64,000 bases of DNA from Brachionus plicatilis (GCA_010279815.1 QEOQ01000204.1:1665006-1729005); one strand, 5' to 3'. Shown: positions 37,386 through 48,350, numbered from the stretch's first letter. Notes: generated by a model from the letters alone, not told the origin. Numbers and translations are program-made.

Positions 37386-38709
37386 ATGGAGCCATTATCG
37401 AAACGAATGCGATTAGCATTCGTTCCTCAGAATTTTACAATGTTTTGTGAGAACCAGGAAAATTTTATATTACTAAGGCCTCATCCATCAATTAATACAA
37501 ATTCTGAGACTTCTAGCCAAATAAAGACTCCGGAAAAATCCAAATCATGCATCACGCCTGCAAAACCATTTTCAAGTCATAATTTGAACAACCGGGACTA
37601 CTGTCTTGTTCAATTGGAAGACAAAAAATACTGTGTCTTGAGTCTAAGAATGGTCAAGAACCAAAAAAGCACTACAATTTCAATTAACAAAACCTATGAC
37701 ATCATGTTGGTTAACAAAATGATGAAAGGCGTTATACTTCATATAGGTACATATTCTGGCAGACTTTTCAGCCAAAAAATAATTTTTTTCCCAAGGTCAC
37801 AAGTTCGATTGCTTTAATCGGATGAAACGCTTGCAGATTATGGCAGTAAAGGATGAAAATTTAACCAAACACGATAGCAAAAGTTTTGAGCATGAGTTGG
37901 AAAAAAAAGATAAAATTATTAAGAAGAAAGACGATGAGATAAACAAGTTAAATCAATCAATTGAAAATTATAAACGGATCATAGGTTTGAAGCATTCCCA
38001 AAAAAATTTGACAAAAATTAAATTTTTTGTTTATTTCAGACAAGGAAAATGTTAAAAGGATGAAAAAATTTTGTATTGACATTTTAGATTTTTACGAAAA
38101 AGAACCCGTTTGCTCAAAAGTGCCTCAAGCAAAAATTGAAAGTTCGGTTTGTTTGTCCGAAAATTATCCAAATGAACGAGTGAACATTTCAACAAAGCAA
38201 ACAATGGATGAAGCTCTTAAAATCGCAGACAACAGCACTTTGGCTTTTAGGAAAGTGATCACAATAGTTTTCCCGGATGTTTTTTTGTGGGCCCAAAATT
38301 GTCGAAAATCAATGGTCGAAAAATATCCAGAAAGAATAATGGCATGCTTTGGTAATTATTTTTTTTTTAAATAAAAAAGATTTTTTTTAAATTTATTAAA
38401 AAATTAATTTTTTTTAAAATTATTATTAAAGATTTTGTACAAAAAAAATTTCCCGATTTTACTTTCAACACAGCTTGCTCAATAATGACAAAGATTTCCA
38501 GTAATAACAGGACCAAGTTAAAACAACTTGGCTATAGCATTATTAGCAAATATGACACTATGAATCAGACGTCAACTCATGAAATTTTTAAAATCAATTC
38601 AAACAATTCAAAAGAAGCAGGCAGAGATGTGACAAATGAAGAAAAAATAAGTTCAGCTAATTCAGCTGGTGTTGATGCATCATTTAAAAATAAAAGTCAA
38701 TCAAAATGA
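37386..38709 (+). CDS. BEN-domain-like protein with coiled coil (4 exons)
   Basis: Exons 37386-37746, 37796-37984, 38040-38351 and 38432-38709, separated by introns of 49, 55 and 80 bp, all phase 1 with GT..AG ends; 379 aa. An N-terminal basic/Ser-rich segment is followed by DYCLVQLEDKKYCVLSLRMV and a KGVILHIG segment. A charged coiled coil (FEHELEKKDKIIKKKDDEI...) comes next. The C-terminal half has LAFRKVITIVFP, then DFVQKKFPDF and ISSNNRTKLKQL. This resembles BEN domains (helical, DNA or protein binding in chromatin repressors such as BEND and Insensitive), which end in a FP....W..I...I.SK.R...R pattern. The BEN call is by eye. The gene structure is firm. Confidence 0.75.
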
Positions 38710-39140
38710 ACATGATAGTTTACTAAAAAAAATTAAAAACAACTTTTTCTTTATTTCAATGTTAAATTTAAAATTAATTTATTATTAGCGGCTTCGTTTT
38801 TTGTTGTTGTTCGGAGTAAATACAAATTGTTATTTTTTGCTTTTTTTGATTGCCAAATTTTGTTTTTTCCAATAATACATTTGTGATAATTTTCTATTAA
38901 ATGTAGCAGTAATTACTTTAAAAAATAAATTTTTTTTGCTTAAAATATCTGACTAGTGTTTGTTTAAACCTGATCACATGACTAAACAAAATTAGAAAAA
39001 AAAAAATTATAATGTTGGCAAACGATTTTAAAACTAATTAAATATTATACCAATTTAGTTGAAATACCTTAAACGTGATCTTTACATAAGAAATGAGTAA
39101 ATGAAAAAAGAAAAAAAAAAATTCACTTCTTCTCATCAAA

Positions 39141-40661
39141 ATGTTCGACAAAATAAAGCAAAAAATGAGCAAAATCGAAAAAACAATGAGGATTTATGTC
39201 TTTTTTAGTATCATTGATTTGACTGTGGGATCACTGGGCATGCTCTTGTACGGCATTTTCACAGCTACATACGGTCCTGTTTGGGTTCGCAATCAATACA
39301 TCGGACTGTGGCTACTGACCATACTATTTTTTTACTCGATTCAATCGCTGTACCTCGAGCTAAGGACCTGGTCGACAAAATTTGGCTATTTCCTTGATGT
39401 TGTCTATTTTTCCATCAGTGTGATCTTGACATTAATTTTGGCAATATTCTACTGCATACCACCTAGAATAGATGGTTTGATATGGGCCTTTTACATATTC
39501 GCTGTCAATCTAACCAATGTTGCCATACTTTTTTTAAAAAGACATCATTTAAATAATTTGGCAAGACCAGAATCCAAAGACTTCCAATATGTGATCATGC
39601 AGATAGTTAAAGTTTTAAATTTTCTTCTAAGAGTAATATTTCTGGTGGTCATTTGTTTTTTAATCAATGGTGCATCACAGGAAGCTATTGGAAAATCAAG
39701 ATATCCATCAAGAGGAAAATTTGTCGACCTGAAAATTTCCGATTCCGATTCTAAAACTGTCAAATTTCACTTTTTGTGCGACGGTCCTTCCTCAAACAAA
39801 CCACTATTTCTGTTCGAAGGCTCAGCAAGTCACGGTCTGGCTGACTATCTAAGTATCCAAAGACTGCTTAAGCAAAATAGTAGGCGTTCTTGCATATGGG
39901 ACAAGCCCGGACTGGGCTACAGTGACTATTTGTTAACTGATATAAAAAGTCATTATCAATTGTATGACAATTTAATCAATTCACTAGGTGAATCGGGGCC
40001 GTACCATTTTGTCGGATGGGGTGGCGGAGGTTCTTTAATTTATGAATATGCATTCAATCATCCAGAAAAATTTGAGTCTATCATTTTTATAGATGCTGCT
40101 CCAAACGATGTAGAAATTCAAATAAGGAAAAAAATTAAAAATTGGAGCGATGCACAGGCAGAAGATTACAAAAATTCGCTGTATTCTGAGCGAAAAGCTA
40201 CATTTGGTGCTATAAATGGCCTTGGAGTTCCATTTGGTCTAATGGCACCGTTCAGCCCTAACTATGAGCCATTTTTTCCTGAACTATCTGATGAAGTAAA
40301 GTGGTATTTTTTGACAGAAAAAACTTGGATAACTCAAGAATACTTTTTAAAATCAGCTCTTACAGGCAAAGATGTGTTTAGCACCTATAAAATAAATCAA
40401 TCAATACCTATTAATGTAATAACGACAGTGAAAAGTGATGATCAAATTAGAGAAAAATGTAGAAAAAATGGGTATTCAGTTGATTCCGAAAAATGCAAAT
40501 ATGATCTTGATTTCAATAGGGAGCTGATTGTCATTCGAAAAAGCCTAAAAGATTTAAGTTCGAACGGAAAGTTATTTGAATGTAGCGATGATGAATGTGA
40601 TTTAGGATTTTATGTTGGTAAAGGTGCCAATTATACTGTTGATAAGTTGCTTCAAATTTGA
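39141..40661 (+). CDS. Polytopic membrane protein with alpha/beta-hydrolase fold lacking catalytic Ser and His
   Basis: Single exon, 506 aa. The N-terminal third has five hydrophobic segments (about 17-43, 54-71, 84-105, 112-134, 153-178). From residue 185 it looks like an alpha/beta hydrolase: LFLFEGSASHGLADY as the first strand and oxyanion loop, CIWDKPGLGYSDY as the DRPG.G.SD motif, FVGWGGGGSLIYEYA as the nucleophile elbow, and SIIFIDAAP as the next strand. In the elbow the nucleophile position is Gly (Gly294; G-W-G-G-G instead of G-x-S-x-G). At the C-terminus the expected catalytic His is Tyr498 (GANYTVDKL). It is probably a pseudoenzyme or uses other residues. The start ATG follows aaa and precedes a Lys-rich segment. 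Confidence 0.85.
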   Translation: MFDKIKQKMSKIEKTMRIYVFFSIIDLTVGSLGMLLYGIFTATYGPVWVRNQYIGLWLLTILFFYSIQSLYLELRTWSTKFGYFLDVVYFSISVILTLILAIFYCIPPRIDGLIWAFYIFAVNLTNVAILFLKRHHLNNLARPESKDFQYVIMQIVKVLNFLLRVIFLVVICFLINGASQEAIGKSRYPSRGKFVDLKISDSDSKTVKFHFLCDGPSSNKPLFLFEGSASHGLADYLSIQRLLKQNSRRSCIWDKPGLGYSDYLLTDIKSHYQLYDNLINSLGESGPYHFVGWGGGGSLIYEYAFNHPEKFESIIFIDAAPNDVEIQIRKKIKNWSDAQAEDYKNSLYSERKATFGAINGLGVPFGLMAPFSPNYEPFFPELSDEVKWYFLTEKTWITQEYFLKSALTGKDVFSTYKINQSIPINVITTVKSDDQIREKCRKNGYSVDSEKCKYDLDFNRELIVIRKSLKDLSSNGKLFECSDDECDLGFYVGKGANYTVDKLLQI

Positions 40662-41372
40662 AAATTTTAAATTAGGTTACCTCATTTTTAAATATTTTTT
40701 ATTATTAAAATTTTGGTTTTATCCATTAAAAATGATCATAATAAATTTTTAGAAAAATTTGAGTTTTAAATTAAAATTTAGGCTCAGACTTGTCGGCCTA
40801 CTTGTCGAAATTTATGCCAGTTTATTTTACTTGTAAACCTTTAATCTAAATGTTTAAAAAAAAAAGAATAATAAAATTTGGTGTAAGAATTAATCTTAAG
40901 TTAAATAAAAGAAATTTCTAAATGATAATAAATATTTTTAAAATGAAATTTAACATTTATCTTATCAGCTAAGATATAATTTTACAAAAAAAATTTTATC
41001 GCAAAATTTTTTCTAAAATCTCCAAAAAATAAACAAAAAAAATAATTCACTCAGACCTGGAAGGTTTTCAGGTCCATTTTAATTTAATATCACAGGGAAA
41101 AAGAATAAAATTTCTTTTTTTTGTATTTGATTAATTATTTTATCCAGATTTTAACTGCAGTTAAAAAACATTATTAGACTTAAGATAATAAAAACTTCTA
41201 AATAATTAAAATGGATAATAGCTAATTGGCAAAATGTTTAAACATATATTTATTCGAATAAATATTTTCACAAAAAGCATATTCATTGAAATCATTTTTA
41301 TATAAGAATGTGCAATATTTTTGCTGCGGTCCCTACGTCACCTTTCAACATTTCTGCCGAAACGCCCTCAAT
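40662..41372. other. AT-rich intergenic DNA
   Basis: 3' flank of the hydrolase-like gene; no ORF or clear repeat until the TIR block at 41373. Confidence 0.55.
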
Positions 41373-41589
41373 AAGGGAACATATTTATTCGGGCTCATCC
41401 AGTTACTGAAATGGGCTCATTACTAATTAACAATAATTACTAATTTGGTCTCATGATATAATTAAAATGAATCACTTTTTATTTTTTCGATATAAATGAT
41501 TACTATTCATGTCCTCAACTCATTTTCGGTCTCAATTATTACTTTAATGAACTTATTAATTACTGATTAATATGCATAGATTAATTTAA

Positions 41590-42775
41590 GTGAATCAGAT
41601 TAAAATAAAAAAATTTCTATTTTTGACTATCTGGATTAGATCCTTTTTAGACTCTAGGACATTTAAGGTAAATGTGAATGACCATCTGAGTGAAGAATAT
41701 CAAATAACTGCAGGTGTTCCTCAAGGCTCAGTAATTAGTCCTCTTTTATTTAGTATATTAATGACATCCCCAAAAGAAATAAAACAAATAATGAATACTC
41801 TCTGCTTTTCGCAGATGATCTAGTTACATTCTTCATTCATAACAAAAAGGGGAACCTAGAAAATAAGATTAATAAATACACCAACGAACTAGAACTATGG
41901 CTTATTAAATGGAAAATGAAGATATCAGTTGAAAAGTCGTGTTCAGTAGTCTTTTCTAGGTACAATAAAGAGAGTGATAATCTAAACTTAAAAATTTATG
42001 GAAACAGAATAGTGAGCCAAAAAGAAATCAAGTTTCTTGGTATTAAATTTGATTCTTAGTTAAACTTTAATATACTGGTAGACGAAATTAAAGAACGCTG
42101 CAATAAAAGACTAAATATTATTAAGATATTGTCAAACAAAAAATGGGGTCTCAATCAAAACACACTAGGAAATTTATATAAATCTTTAGTCGGATCAATC
42201 TTAGACTATTCTTTTCTTTGCTTAAATTCATTTTCAGAAAATAATATCAAAAAACTACAAGCAATTCAGAATACAGCAGTCAGGTCTATTCTTAAGTTAA
42301 AATATGATACTCACTCCAACATCGTGCATCGTGAGGCTTTTAATAAACTAAAATTCCTAACAGTCTCGAATCGGCTTTTTGAATTGAGTGAGAGATATGT
42401 TGGGACAGGACTGAGTCATTCTATTCCATTGGTTGTAAGACTGGTGAAGGAATACAAAGAAGGTTTCGAATCATGATATATCGAATACCCAACTCCATTG
42501 TGTAATTGCTACTTTACTATTTCTTCTTTTTTTCCTGAAACTTGAACTTTTCAAACATGTGCCACATGTAACAATCTTTTCCAATTTATGTCTTTTCATC
42601 TTTCATCTTTTAGCTTATTTACTTTATTTTGATTCTTTTTTTTATTTCATTTTATTAACTTTAATTTTATTTTTATTTTATTTCATTTTTATTTTATTTT
42701 ATTTTTTTTTTATTTTACTTTTTAACTTATTCTGAAGGAGCTTTAGCTCGGTACAGAAAACAAATAAATAAAAAT
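41590..42775 (+). pseudogene. LINE (CR1/Jockey-like) ORF2 copy, 5'-truncated, broken
   Basis: The most informative LINE copy. It encodes the RT motif GVPQGSVISPLLF (41701-41760). After a one-base frameshift near 41757 comes the catalytic LLFADDLVTFF (about 41801-41835), then a W..KM.ISVEKSCSVVFS block and FLGIKFDS. An in-frame TAG follows at 42057-42059. The frame then resumes with LSNKKWGLNQNTLGN, ILDYSFLCLNSFSEN and ERYVGTGLSHSIPLVV to a stop at 42474-42476. The 3' UTR contains T-rich repeats and ends in the hairpin ctgaaggagctttagctcggtacag (42730-42755) and an AAAT tail. The endonuclease and 5' RT are missing. It is inactive, but it defines the family's 3' end. Confidence 0.92.
42730..42775 (+). 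repeat. Reference LINE 3'-terminal hairpin
   Basis: ctgaaggagctttagctcgg with the perfect stem gagct-tt-agctc, followed by tacagaaaacaaataaataaa. Because it sits at the end of a recognisable LINE, it identifies the solo tails elsewhere in the window. In other LINEs such 3' stem-loops are recognised by the reverse transcriptase to prime cDNA synthesis; that role is inferred here. Confidence 0.7.
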
Positions 42776-43094
42776 ATAATAATTTTTAAAATATTGAAAA
42801 AAAAAATAAAAAAAAATATTGAACTTCCTTTTGAGCTCTTCTTTGAAGGATGGAAGGAGCCTAAGGATATTTATAATAGGAAGTGATCTCAAAGCGAAGA
42901 CAAAATTTTAGGTTGTTTGAGAGAAAATGAGAATGGTCTTATCGTAGAAAAAATTCTTAACAAGCTCAGCATCTTTGTAATTAATGATAAGAATCCAACA
43001 TATAATAAATTTAAAACGGAATTTTTTGAAGTCCTTGATATTTTTTTTAATCCCTTCTTCACTCTCAGATAGAGTTATATTAATTCAATAAAAT

Positions 43095-43440
43095 ATCTCT
43101 CAAATAGAAATGGGATCTAAAGCCAAAAAAATTAGGTAGTCTTTACAAATCTTTGATAGAATTCGGTCGAATCTTGGATTAATCTTTTCCTTTTTTAAAT
43201 TCATACTCAGAAACTAACATCAAAAAAATACAAGTCATTCAAAATTCGTCAGTTCGAACTATTTTGAAGCTCAAATATGATACCCACTCCTATATTATAC
43301 ACCAAGAGACCTTCAATAAGCTATATATATTAACAGTTTCAAATCGGTCGTCAGACTGGTAGAAGAATATAGAGATGGTTTTGAATGAAACAAACCAACT
43401 CTATTGTGTAATTGCTATCTAGTAATTTCTTCTTTTTTTA
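43095..43440 (+). pseudogene. Second, more decayed LINE ORF2 fragment
   Basis: Translations in broken frames give IQVIQNSSVRTILKLKYDTH, ETFNKLYILTVSNR and an EYRDGFE-like end. This parallels the downstream half of the 41590-42775 copy at clearly lower identity. It has small deletions and frameshifts. Confidence 0.75.
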
Positions 43441-44215
43441 AATGAACTATCAAATATTTAAAAATGCCTTACCTCTAGTTATTTCAACATATCGTTTTTA
43501 ATTTTCGTTTTTAGTTTTTAATTTTTAACTTATTTATTACTTTATAAAATTATTAAAAAAATTTATTTATTTATTTCATTTAAAGATAAACAAATATTAA
43601 AATAAAATTTTTTACCGTTTAAGTCATTTCGTAGCTCTTATTTATTAATTTTTGCGGCCAAAAATTATTAATAAATGAGTCCAAAGTAGTAATTATATAT
43701 CCGATAATTAATTAATTATTGAGTCCAAAATAATTATGAGGCCGTTTCAGTAATAGAATGAACCCATTTAATATTATCCCTTTTTTAAGTAATGTAAATA
43801 TTAGGAAAAGTACCTATATTTTTTTTTCAAAAGATGATTTTACGTGTAAAATTAGCTAGGTAATTTAGTGAAGAACCAGGAAAGACGCTTTGATTTTATG
43901 AAAAAAATTACTCCGGTATAATGAATAAAATAAAAAGGAATTTTTTAAAGCTTCTTTTAAAGAGCGCCCAGCTTGTGTTAAAATTAGCAAAAGAGCATTT
44001 TATGATTATTATACATAAGAGGCGGTTGCTTTATAAAAAAAAATTTTTTCTATTAATTACTCAATTTAACAATAGTTGAGTTAGCCAAACTGGTGCCTGC
44101 GCACAAATCTTTCAATGAATGCTGAAAAAAAAGCAGAAAGATGCTTTTGGGCTGAATAGAGAATCTAGAGGACCTTGACGTCGCCGATGTTGCTTTGGTA
44201 TTATGCAGACTTGTT

Positions 44216-44503
44216 TATAAATCACAGTTTTAAGTCTAAGTAACAAAAATTTAAGTCAAAGTTATGACTTGCACAAAAATTTTTATCAATATCTGCTTCA
44301 TTTGGACCAGTTGAAAGAATTTTTTTATATTCTGGTTACATTAACAGACCACATAGGTCAAGATTAACAGCCAGGAATTTGGAAGCAACTACTTTATTGG
44401 TATCAAATATGGATTTATTAAATCATTGACTTGACTTAAAAAAAAAAAAAAATAAGTCATTGACTTGACTTGACTTGAGACTTGTGACTTAAAAATTAGT
44501 CTG
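44216..44503. mobile_element. aagtc-rich TIR MITE, long form, perfect 8-bp TSD
   Basis: Starts cagacttgtttataaatcacag and ends cttgtgacttaaaaattagtctg in inverted orientation. It is flanked by perfect 8-bp repeats gtattatg (44208-44215 and 44504-44511). The interior is nearly identical to 16109-16380. The TSD length and the CAG.. ends suggest mobilisation by a hAT-family transposase. Confidence 0.92.
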
Positions 44504-44892
44504 GTATTATGCAATGAGAACCACATCAAGGAAAATACCATTGAACTGAATTGAAAAACTAGATTTGTTGAGTTTGAAATTAAAACCTTGAAAAAAGTTC
44601 TTTTCAAGAATTCGATGCACCAGTCGAAATCTTGAATTCGTAGACAGCTTCACATTTCCAGGAATTGTAATTAGCAAAAATTGAGGCTTAGAAGAAGATA
44701 TCTTAAACAGACTGACGAAGGCCACAACTTTAAGTTTCAGTCTGAGGACTAAATTACATCTTTATGATATTCTTGTTAAATCTGGACTGTTTTATGGATC
44801 CGAATTAAATTTGGTCAAAAGTCAAAATGGTGAAAAATCATTTGCAGAATGAAAAAAAATTTATATACTTATGTCAAAGTCAGACTTTGACT

Positions 44893-44950
44893 TTAATAAA
44901 GAGTTGTTTAAAAGTCACAAGTTGGAAAATTTTTTTAAATACAAGTCAAG
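44893..44950. mobile_element. Fragment of aagtc-rich MITE
   Basis: gagttgtttaaaagtcacaagtt matches the MITE left terminus; the remainder is truncated. Confidence 0.45.
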
Positions 44951-45277
44951 ACTTTGAATTAATTTTCTTTTTGAAAATTAAGAAATTTTCTTTTTGCTTT
45001 TTGACAAACTAGAAGAAAAAAATGATAAGAAACCTGTTCGGTATTTTTCTAGCATTTTGACATCCGAAAGAACAGAATGACTGCACTAATATACCTCTCA
45101 CTAAACTCAAAATGTGATTGATCATTGATTTTCAAAAGCTTTCAATTTATAATTTATTTTAAAATATTAAAACTCAACATTGCTTAATTATAATTTTAGA
45201 TATTTTATTTTAGTTTTTATTTAAAAAAAAAATACTAAAAAAACTTTAAGTTTGTACTTTAGTAGAACGAAAAAAAA

Positions 45278-46570
45278 TCAAAAAAACAAAATTTTATTTT
45301 CGACTTTATCATAGCATATAAGATCATCTTCTTGGCTAAGATCAATTCTATTGTACTTGGCCAAGTCGTTATTTACAAAAACCTTGAGCAAATTTCCGCA
45401 TGAATCATAATATTTTACTTCATTGGCAGGCTCATACAATTTGACCAAAATATTTGACAAATTGTCAATGCGTATCATTTTAGAAAAGTAATTAAAGTCA
45501 AAATTTATCACTCCTGTTAGCCTTCCATTGGAGCGATCTAAAATTTTTATGAAATGCTTCAGCTCTTGTTTGTCAAAATAATAAATCAAAAAAAGGCTTT
45601 TAGATGATTCGATCAATATTCCATTTTCAAAATAAAATGGTTCATTTTCAAGCTTTATTTGGCCAATTTTTGACATCAAGTTGAGGCCAAAATCAAATAT
45701 TAAACACTTATTATCTGATGCATGCCAACAAATAATCTCATTTTCCAACAGTGAACAAAGTATTAAATTATAATCCAAGTATATTGATTCCAATAAAACT
45801 AGATTATCTTTATAAATGCTCAAAATATTCTCATTTTTTAGCGGATCGTTGAACAAACAAACAATCTTGGAGTTGTGTGACAACACATTTCTGTAGACTA
45901 AATTTGAGTCAACTTTAATCGAGTAGACCTCTTGGCATTTGTTGCTGTATATTTTGAAATAAGTGGCGCCGTCGTTTGTTCTCAGATAAACAAAAAACCT
46001 ATTCTGCGACAAAATAAGTATGCGGACATTAAAAAACCTGATCAGTTCTTCATTTAGTTGTATTTGGTGAGTGCACTGATTTAAAAAGTCAAAATAATTG
46101 AATTTTTTTAGTAAATAGAAGTTATTTTTGTATTTTAAATTTCCTAAAATTATACCAGCTTCGTCGAGTCTTAGATGACTGGGAACAAAGTTGTCCAGAA
46201 AAAAGTTTTTGTGTGAACCTGTTGGCAAACAAGCGTTTAGAAGGTGTTGGTGAATCATGAATAGAAGATAATGGCGAATTTTGTTCAAAACTTTACGTAT
46301 GTCAAGCTCTGCTTTGGCAATTTTTTGGTTTACAATTTTCTTCAGATCATCAAAATGAGTTGTTTTTTCATTTTTGAGTTGAGTACAAGTTTGATCGAAG
46401 TTGTTGAAAAAAATGTCCAATTGTGCAAAATGTGACTGGATTGTATCATCTAAAGTATCATCCATTAGTTCGATGTTCCTTGGCTTCAAAAGAGTCATAC
46501 CTAAATTAAAATGGCGTGATTTTATAGGTATAATGTTGTCGATTGAATAATTATGAATGAAATTATTCAA
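45278..46570 (-). CDS. Uncharacterised protein: helical N-terminus and beta-propeller-like C-terminus
   Basis: Single exon, 430 aa, ATG at 46570-46568. Residues about 35-115 are helical with coiled-coil character (FFNNFDQTCTQLKNEKTTHF, KIAKAELDIRKVLNKIRHYL). From about 175 onward, short beta-rich repeats of 35-45 residues occur (VRILILSQNRFFVYLRTNDG, SKIVCLFNDPLKNENILSIY, NEIICWHASDNKCLIFDFG, NILVKLYEPANEVKYYDSCG). This layout recalls TRIM/NHL-type proteins with coiled coil plus propeller, but I see no RING or B-box Cys/His. Function is unknown. AT-rich codon use is like the neighbours, and no introns suggests a possible retrocopy or lineage-specific family. Confidence 0.75.
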   Translation of the reverse strand: MNNFIHNYSIDNIIPIKSRHFNLGMTLLKPRNIELMDDTLDDTIQSHFAQLDIFFNNFDQTCTQLKNEKTTHFDDLKKIVNQKIAKAELDIRKVLNKIRHYLLFMIHQHLLNACLPTGSHKNFFLDNFVPSHLRLDEAGIILGNLKYKNNFYLLKKFNYFDFLNQCTHQIQLNEELIRFFNVRILILSQNRFFVYLRTNDGATYFKIYSNKCQEVYSIKVDSNLVYRNVLSHNSKIVCLFNDPLKNENILSIYKDNLVLLESIYLDYNLILCSLLENEIICWHASDNKCLIFDFGLNLMSKIGQIKLENEPFYFENGILIESSKSLFLIYYFDKQELKHFIKILDRSNGRLTGVINFDFNYFSKMIRIDNLSNILVKLYEPANEVKYYDSCGNLLKVFVNNDLAKYNRIDLSQEDDLICYDKVENKILFF

Positions 46571-47410
46571 GCATTTAAAATTTGAACAAATTACGCAATT
46601 TTTTTAGAATTGGTTTTGTTTAATTATCAGAATTTCGATAAAGTCAAACTATCCGCCAAAATCTTAGATTTAGTGATTTGAATTTTGTGATCAAGTTTTG
46701 AATTTTAAGTTTGTAAACGAAAATTCTAGATGGTAAAGTTTGTTTCTATTGAGATAAATAAATGCTTAAAACTCTGATAAAAAGTGGTATGTACACATAT
46801 ACATAGCCTTTTAGACACCTTTAAAATATTGTCATCATTTACATTCTTTTAAATCAACACTTCCATCATTGATTTAAATATTAGCTAAATATTTAAAATA
46901 AACAACATAACTTAGGAGAGTTGCTAGTACAACTAAAAAATTACTTTTTTTTTTTTTTAAATGAAAAAAAATTAACAAAAGATAAAAAATACTAATTGAA
47001 GCTCTTTTTCTTAAACAACAGATAGCTAAAAATTAAAAATAAAAATTTAAAAGTATTTTAATTTTATTGATTACTAGAATTTTTTATTGGATACTTTAGA
47101 CAAATATTTTAATTTTTTACATGATGTTGAAAAATTCGAAAATTAATCACATATTTAGAAAATTTTTGATTATTTAAACCATTTTACATTGATTATGTTC
47201 TTTTTTATATGTTTGATTGAATCTAAAAGTCAAAATAAAGTTTTAATGATTAACCAAATATTTTTTATTAAAAATGAAAAGTTTAATCAAAAAATTCAAT
47301 TATTTAAGCATTTTTTTGGACCATAATAAACTATAACCAGAAAAAAAGTAAAAAGTGCCACAATTTTAAATTAAAAAAATTTGCCATATCTATTTAATTG
47401 GCATAATACG
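46571..47410. other. AT-rich intergenic DNA
   Basis: Upstream region of the minus-strand gene; no repeat or ORF recognised. It should contain that gene's promoter. Confidence 0.5.
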
Positions 47411-48056
47411 GATCAATAAATACCTTAATGAATTAGAGAACTGGCTTTGCAAGTGGAAAATGCAGATATCAGTTGAAAAGTTTTGTTCGATGGTCTTTTC
47501 AAAATAAAAAAAGAAAAATGCTAATTAATATTAGCCTTAAAACTGGTGTGAATAAAATTTGAAATTTAAAAATTAAAAAGGAACCATTTTTTTTGGTAAA
47601 AATTTCGATTCTAAATTAAATTTTAATTCAATGATAAATGAAATTAAAGAACGTTGTAATTCAAGGATAAATATATTAAAGATTTTGTCAAACAAAAAAT
47701 GGGCTTTAAATTTTAAAACTTTAGGAAACCTTTATAAAGCTCTAGTTGGATCCAACTCTTTCTCAGAAACTAATATTAATATAAAAAAATGAATCCTAAT
47801 TTAAGCGATTCGGTATTTTCTAAAACTAAAATACAACACTCTTTCCAACATTTACATCATGAGGCGTTAAAAAAATTTAAAATACTAATAGTCTCGAATC
47901 AACTTTTTAAGTTGGGTGAAAGATATGTTAGGACAATACTGAGTAATTCTATTCCATTGATTGTCAGACTATGGAGGAACGTATTTCACTTCAAGATATA
48001 TCGAATACCCGGCTTCATCATCTAATTTCTTCCTTACTATTTCTTCTTTTTCTGAA
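47411..48056 (+). pseudogene. Third LINE ORF2 fragment, heavily decayed
   Basis: Begins in the INKYLNELENWLCKWKMQIS block and continues with SNKKWALN and TLGNLYKAL. After several frameshifts it shows a HHEALKKFK..IVSNQLFKLGERYVR segment and then SNSIPLIVRL. It is colinear with 41870-42480. No terminal hairpin follows directly on this strand. Confidence 0.8.
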
Positions 48057-48303
48057 TCTAAAAAATTTACATCCTCAACTTTCTGATCTAGTATCTGATA
48101 AAGAAAAGAAAGGAATCAAAGAAGAAACTCAGCATCGAACCAAATGAATTAACTCAGGTAATTGATTATAATTAAAGCAGATTCTAAAATATCAAAAAAT
48201 GTAAAATTTGTGCGATTGAAAAAAATGAAATTCCTTTTTTGTGTGAATAATTGTAAGCAATAGTTTTTTTTTTTTTGATTATTTTTTTGTACTTCTTCAG
48301 ATT

Positions 48304-48350
48304 ATTTATTTATTTATTTATTTATCTGTATGGAGCTAAAGCTCCTTTAG
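48304..48350 (-). repeat. LINE 3'-end hairpin tail, reverse orientation
   Basis: Reads ttatttatttatctgtatggagctaaagctccttta on the + strand; the ggagct-aa-agctcc stem is perfect. It is a solo 3' end. Confidence 0.65.

Larger units (their letters stand above)
41373..43782. mobile_element. TIR-bounded block containing LINE insertions
   Basis: The left edge aaggga...tattcgggctcatccagttactgaaat is mirrored by the right edge (complement aagggataatattaaatgggttcattctattactgaaac). Iterated gg.ctcat motifs follow inward on both sides. This looks like a DNA transposon, about 400 bp without its inserts, into which LINE copies (41590-42775 and 43095-43440) were inserted. No TSD could be confirmed. Confidence 0.55.
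43783..45277. other. Intergenic DNA with MITE insertions
   Basis: Contains the MITE at 44216-44503 and a fragment at 44893-44950. Short ORFs at 44389-44725 (-) overlap the MITE or lie beside it and have no recognisable product. Confidence 0.6.

Noticed and set aside
41590..42476. Reverse transcriptase as a possible domesticated host gene
   Set aside because: Frameshift, in-frame stop, 5' truncation and a LINE 3' tail show an ordinary dead retrotransposon copy.
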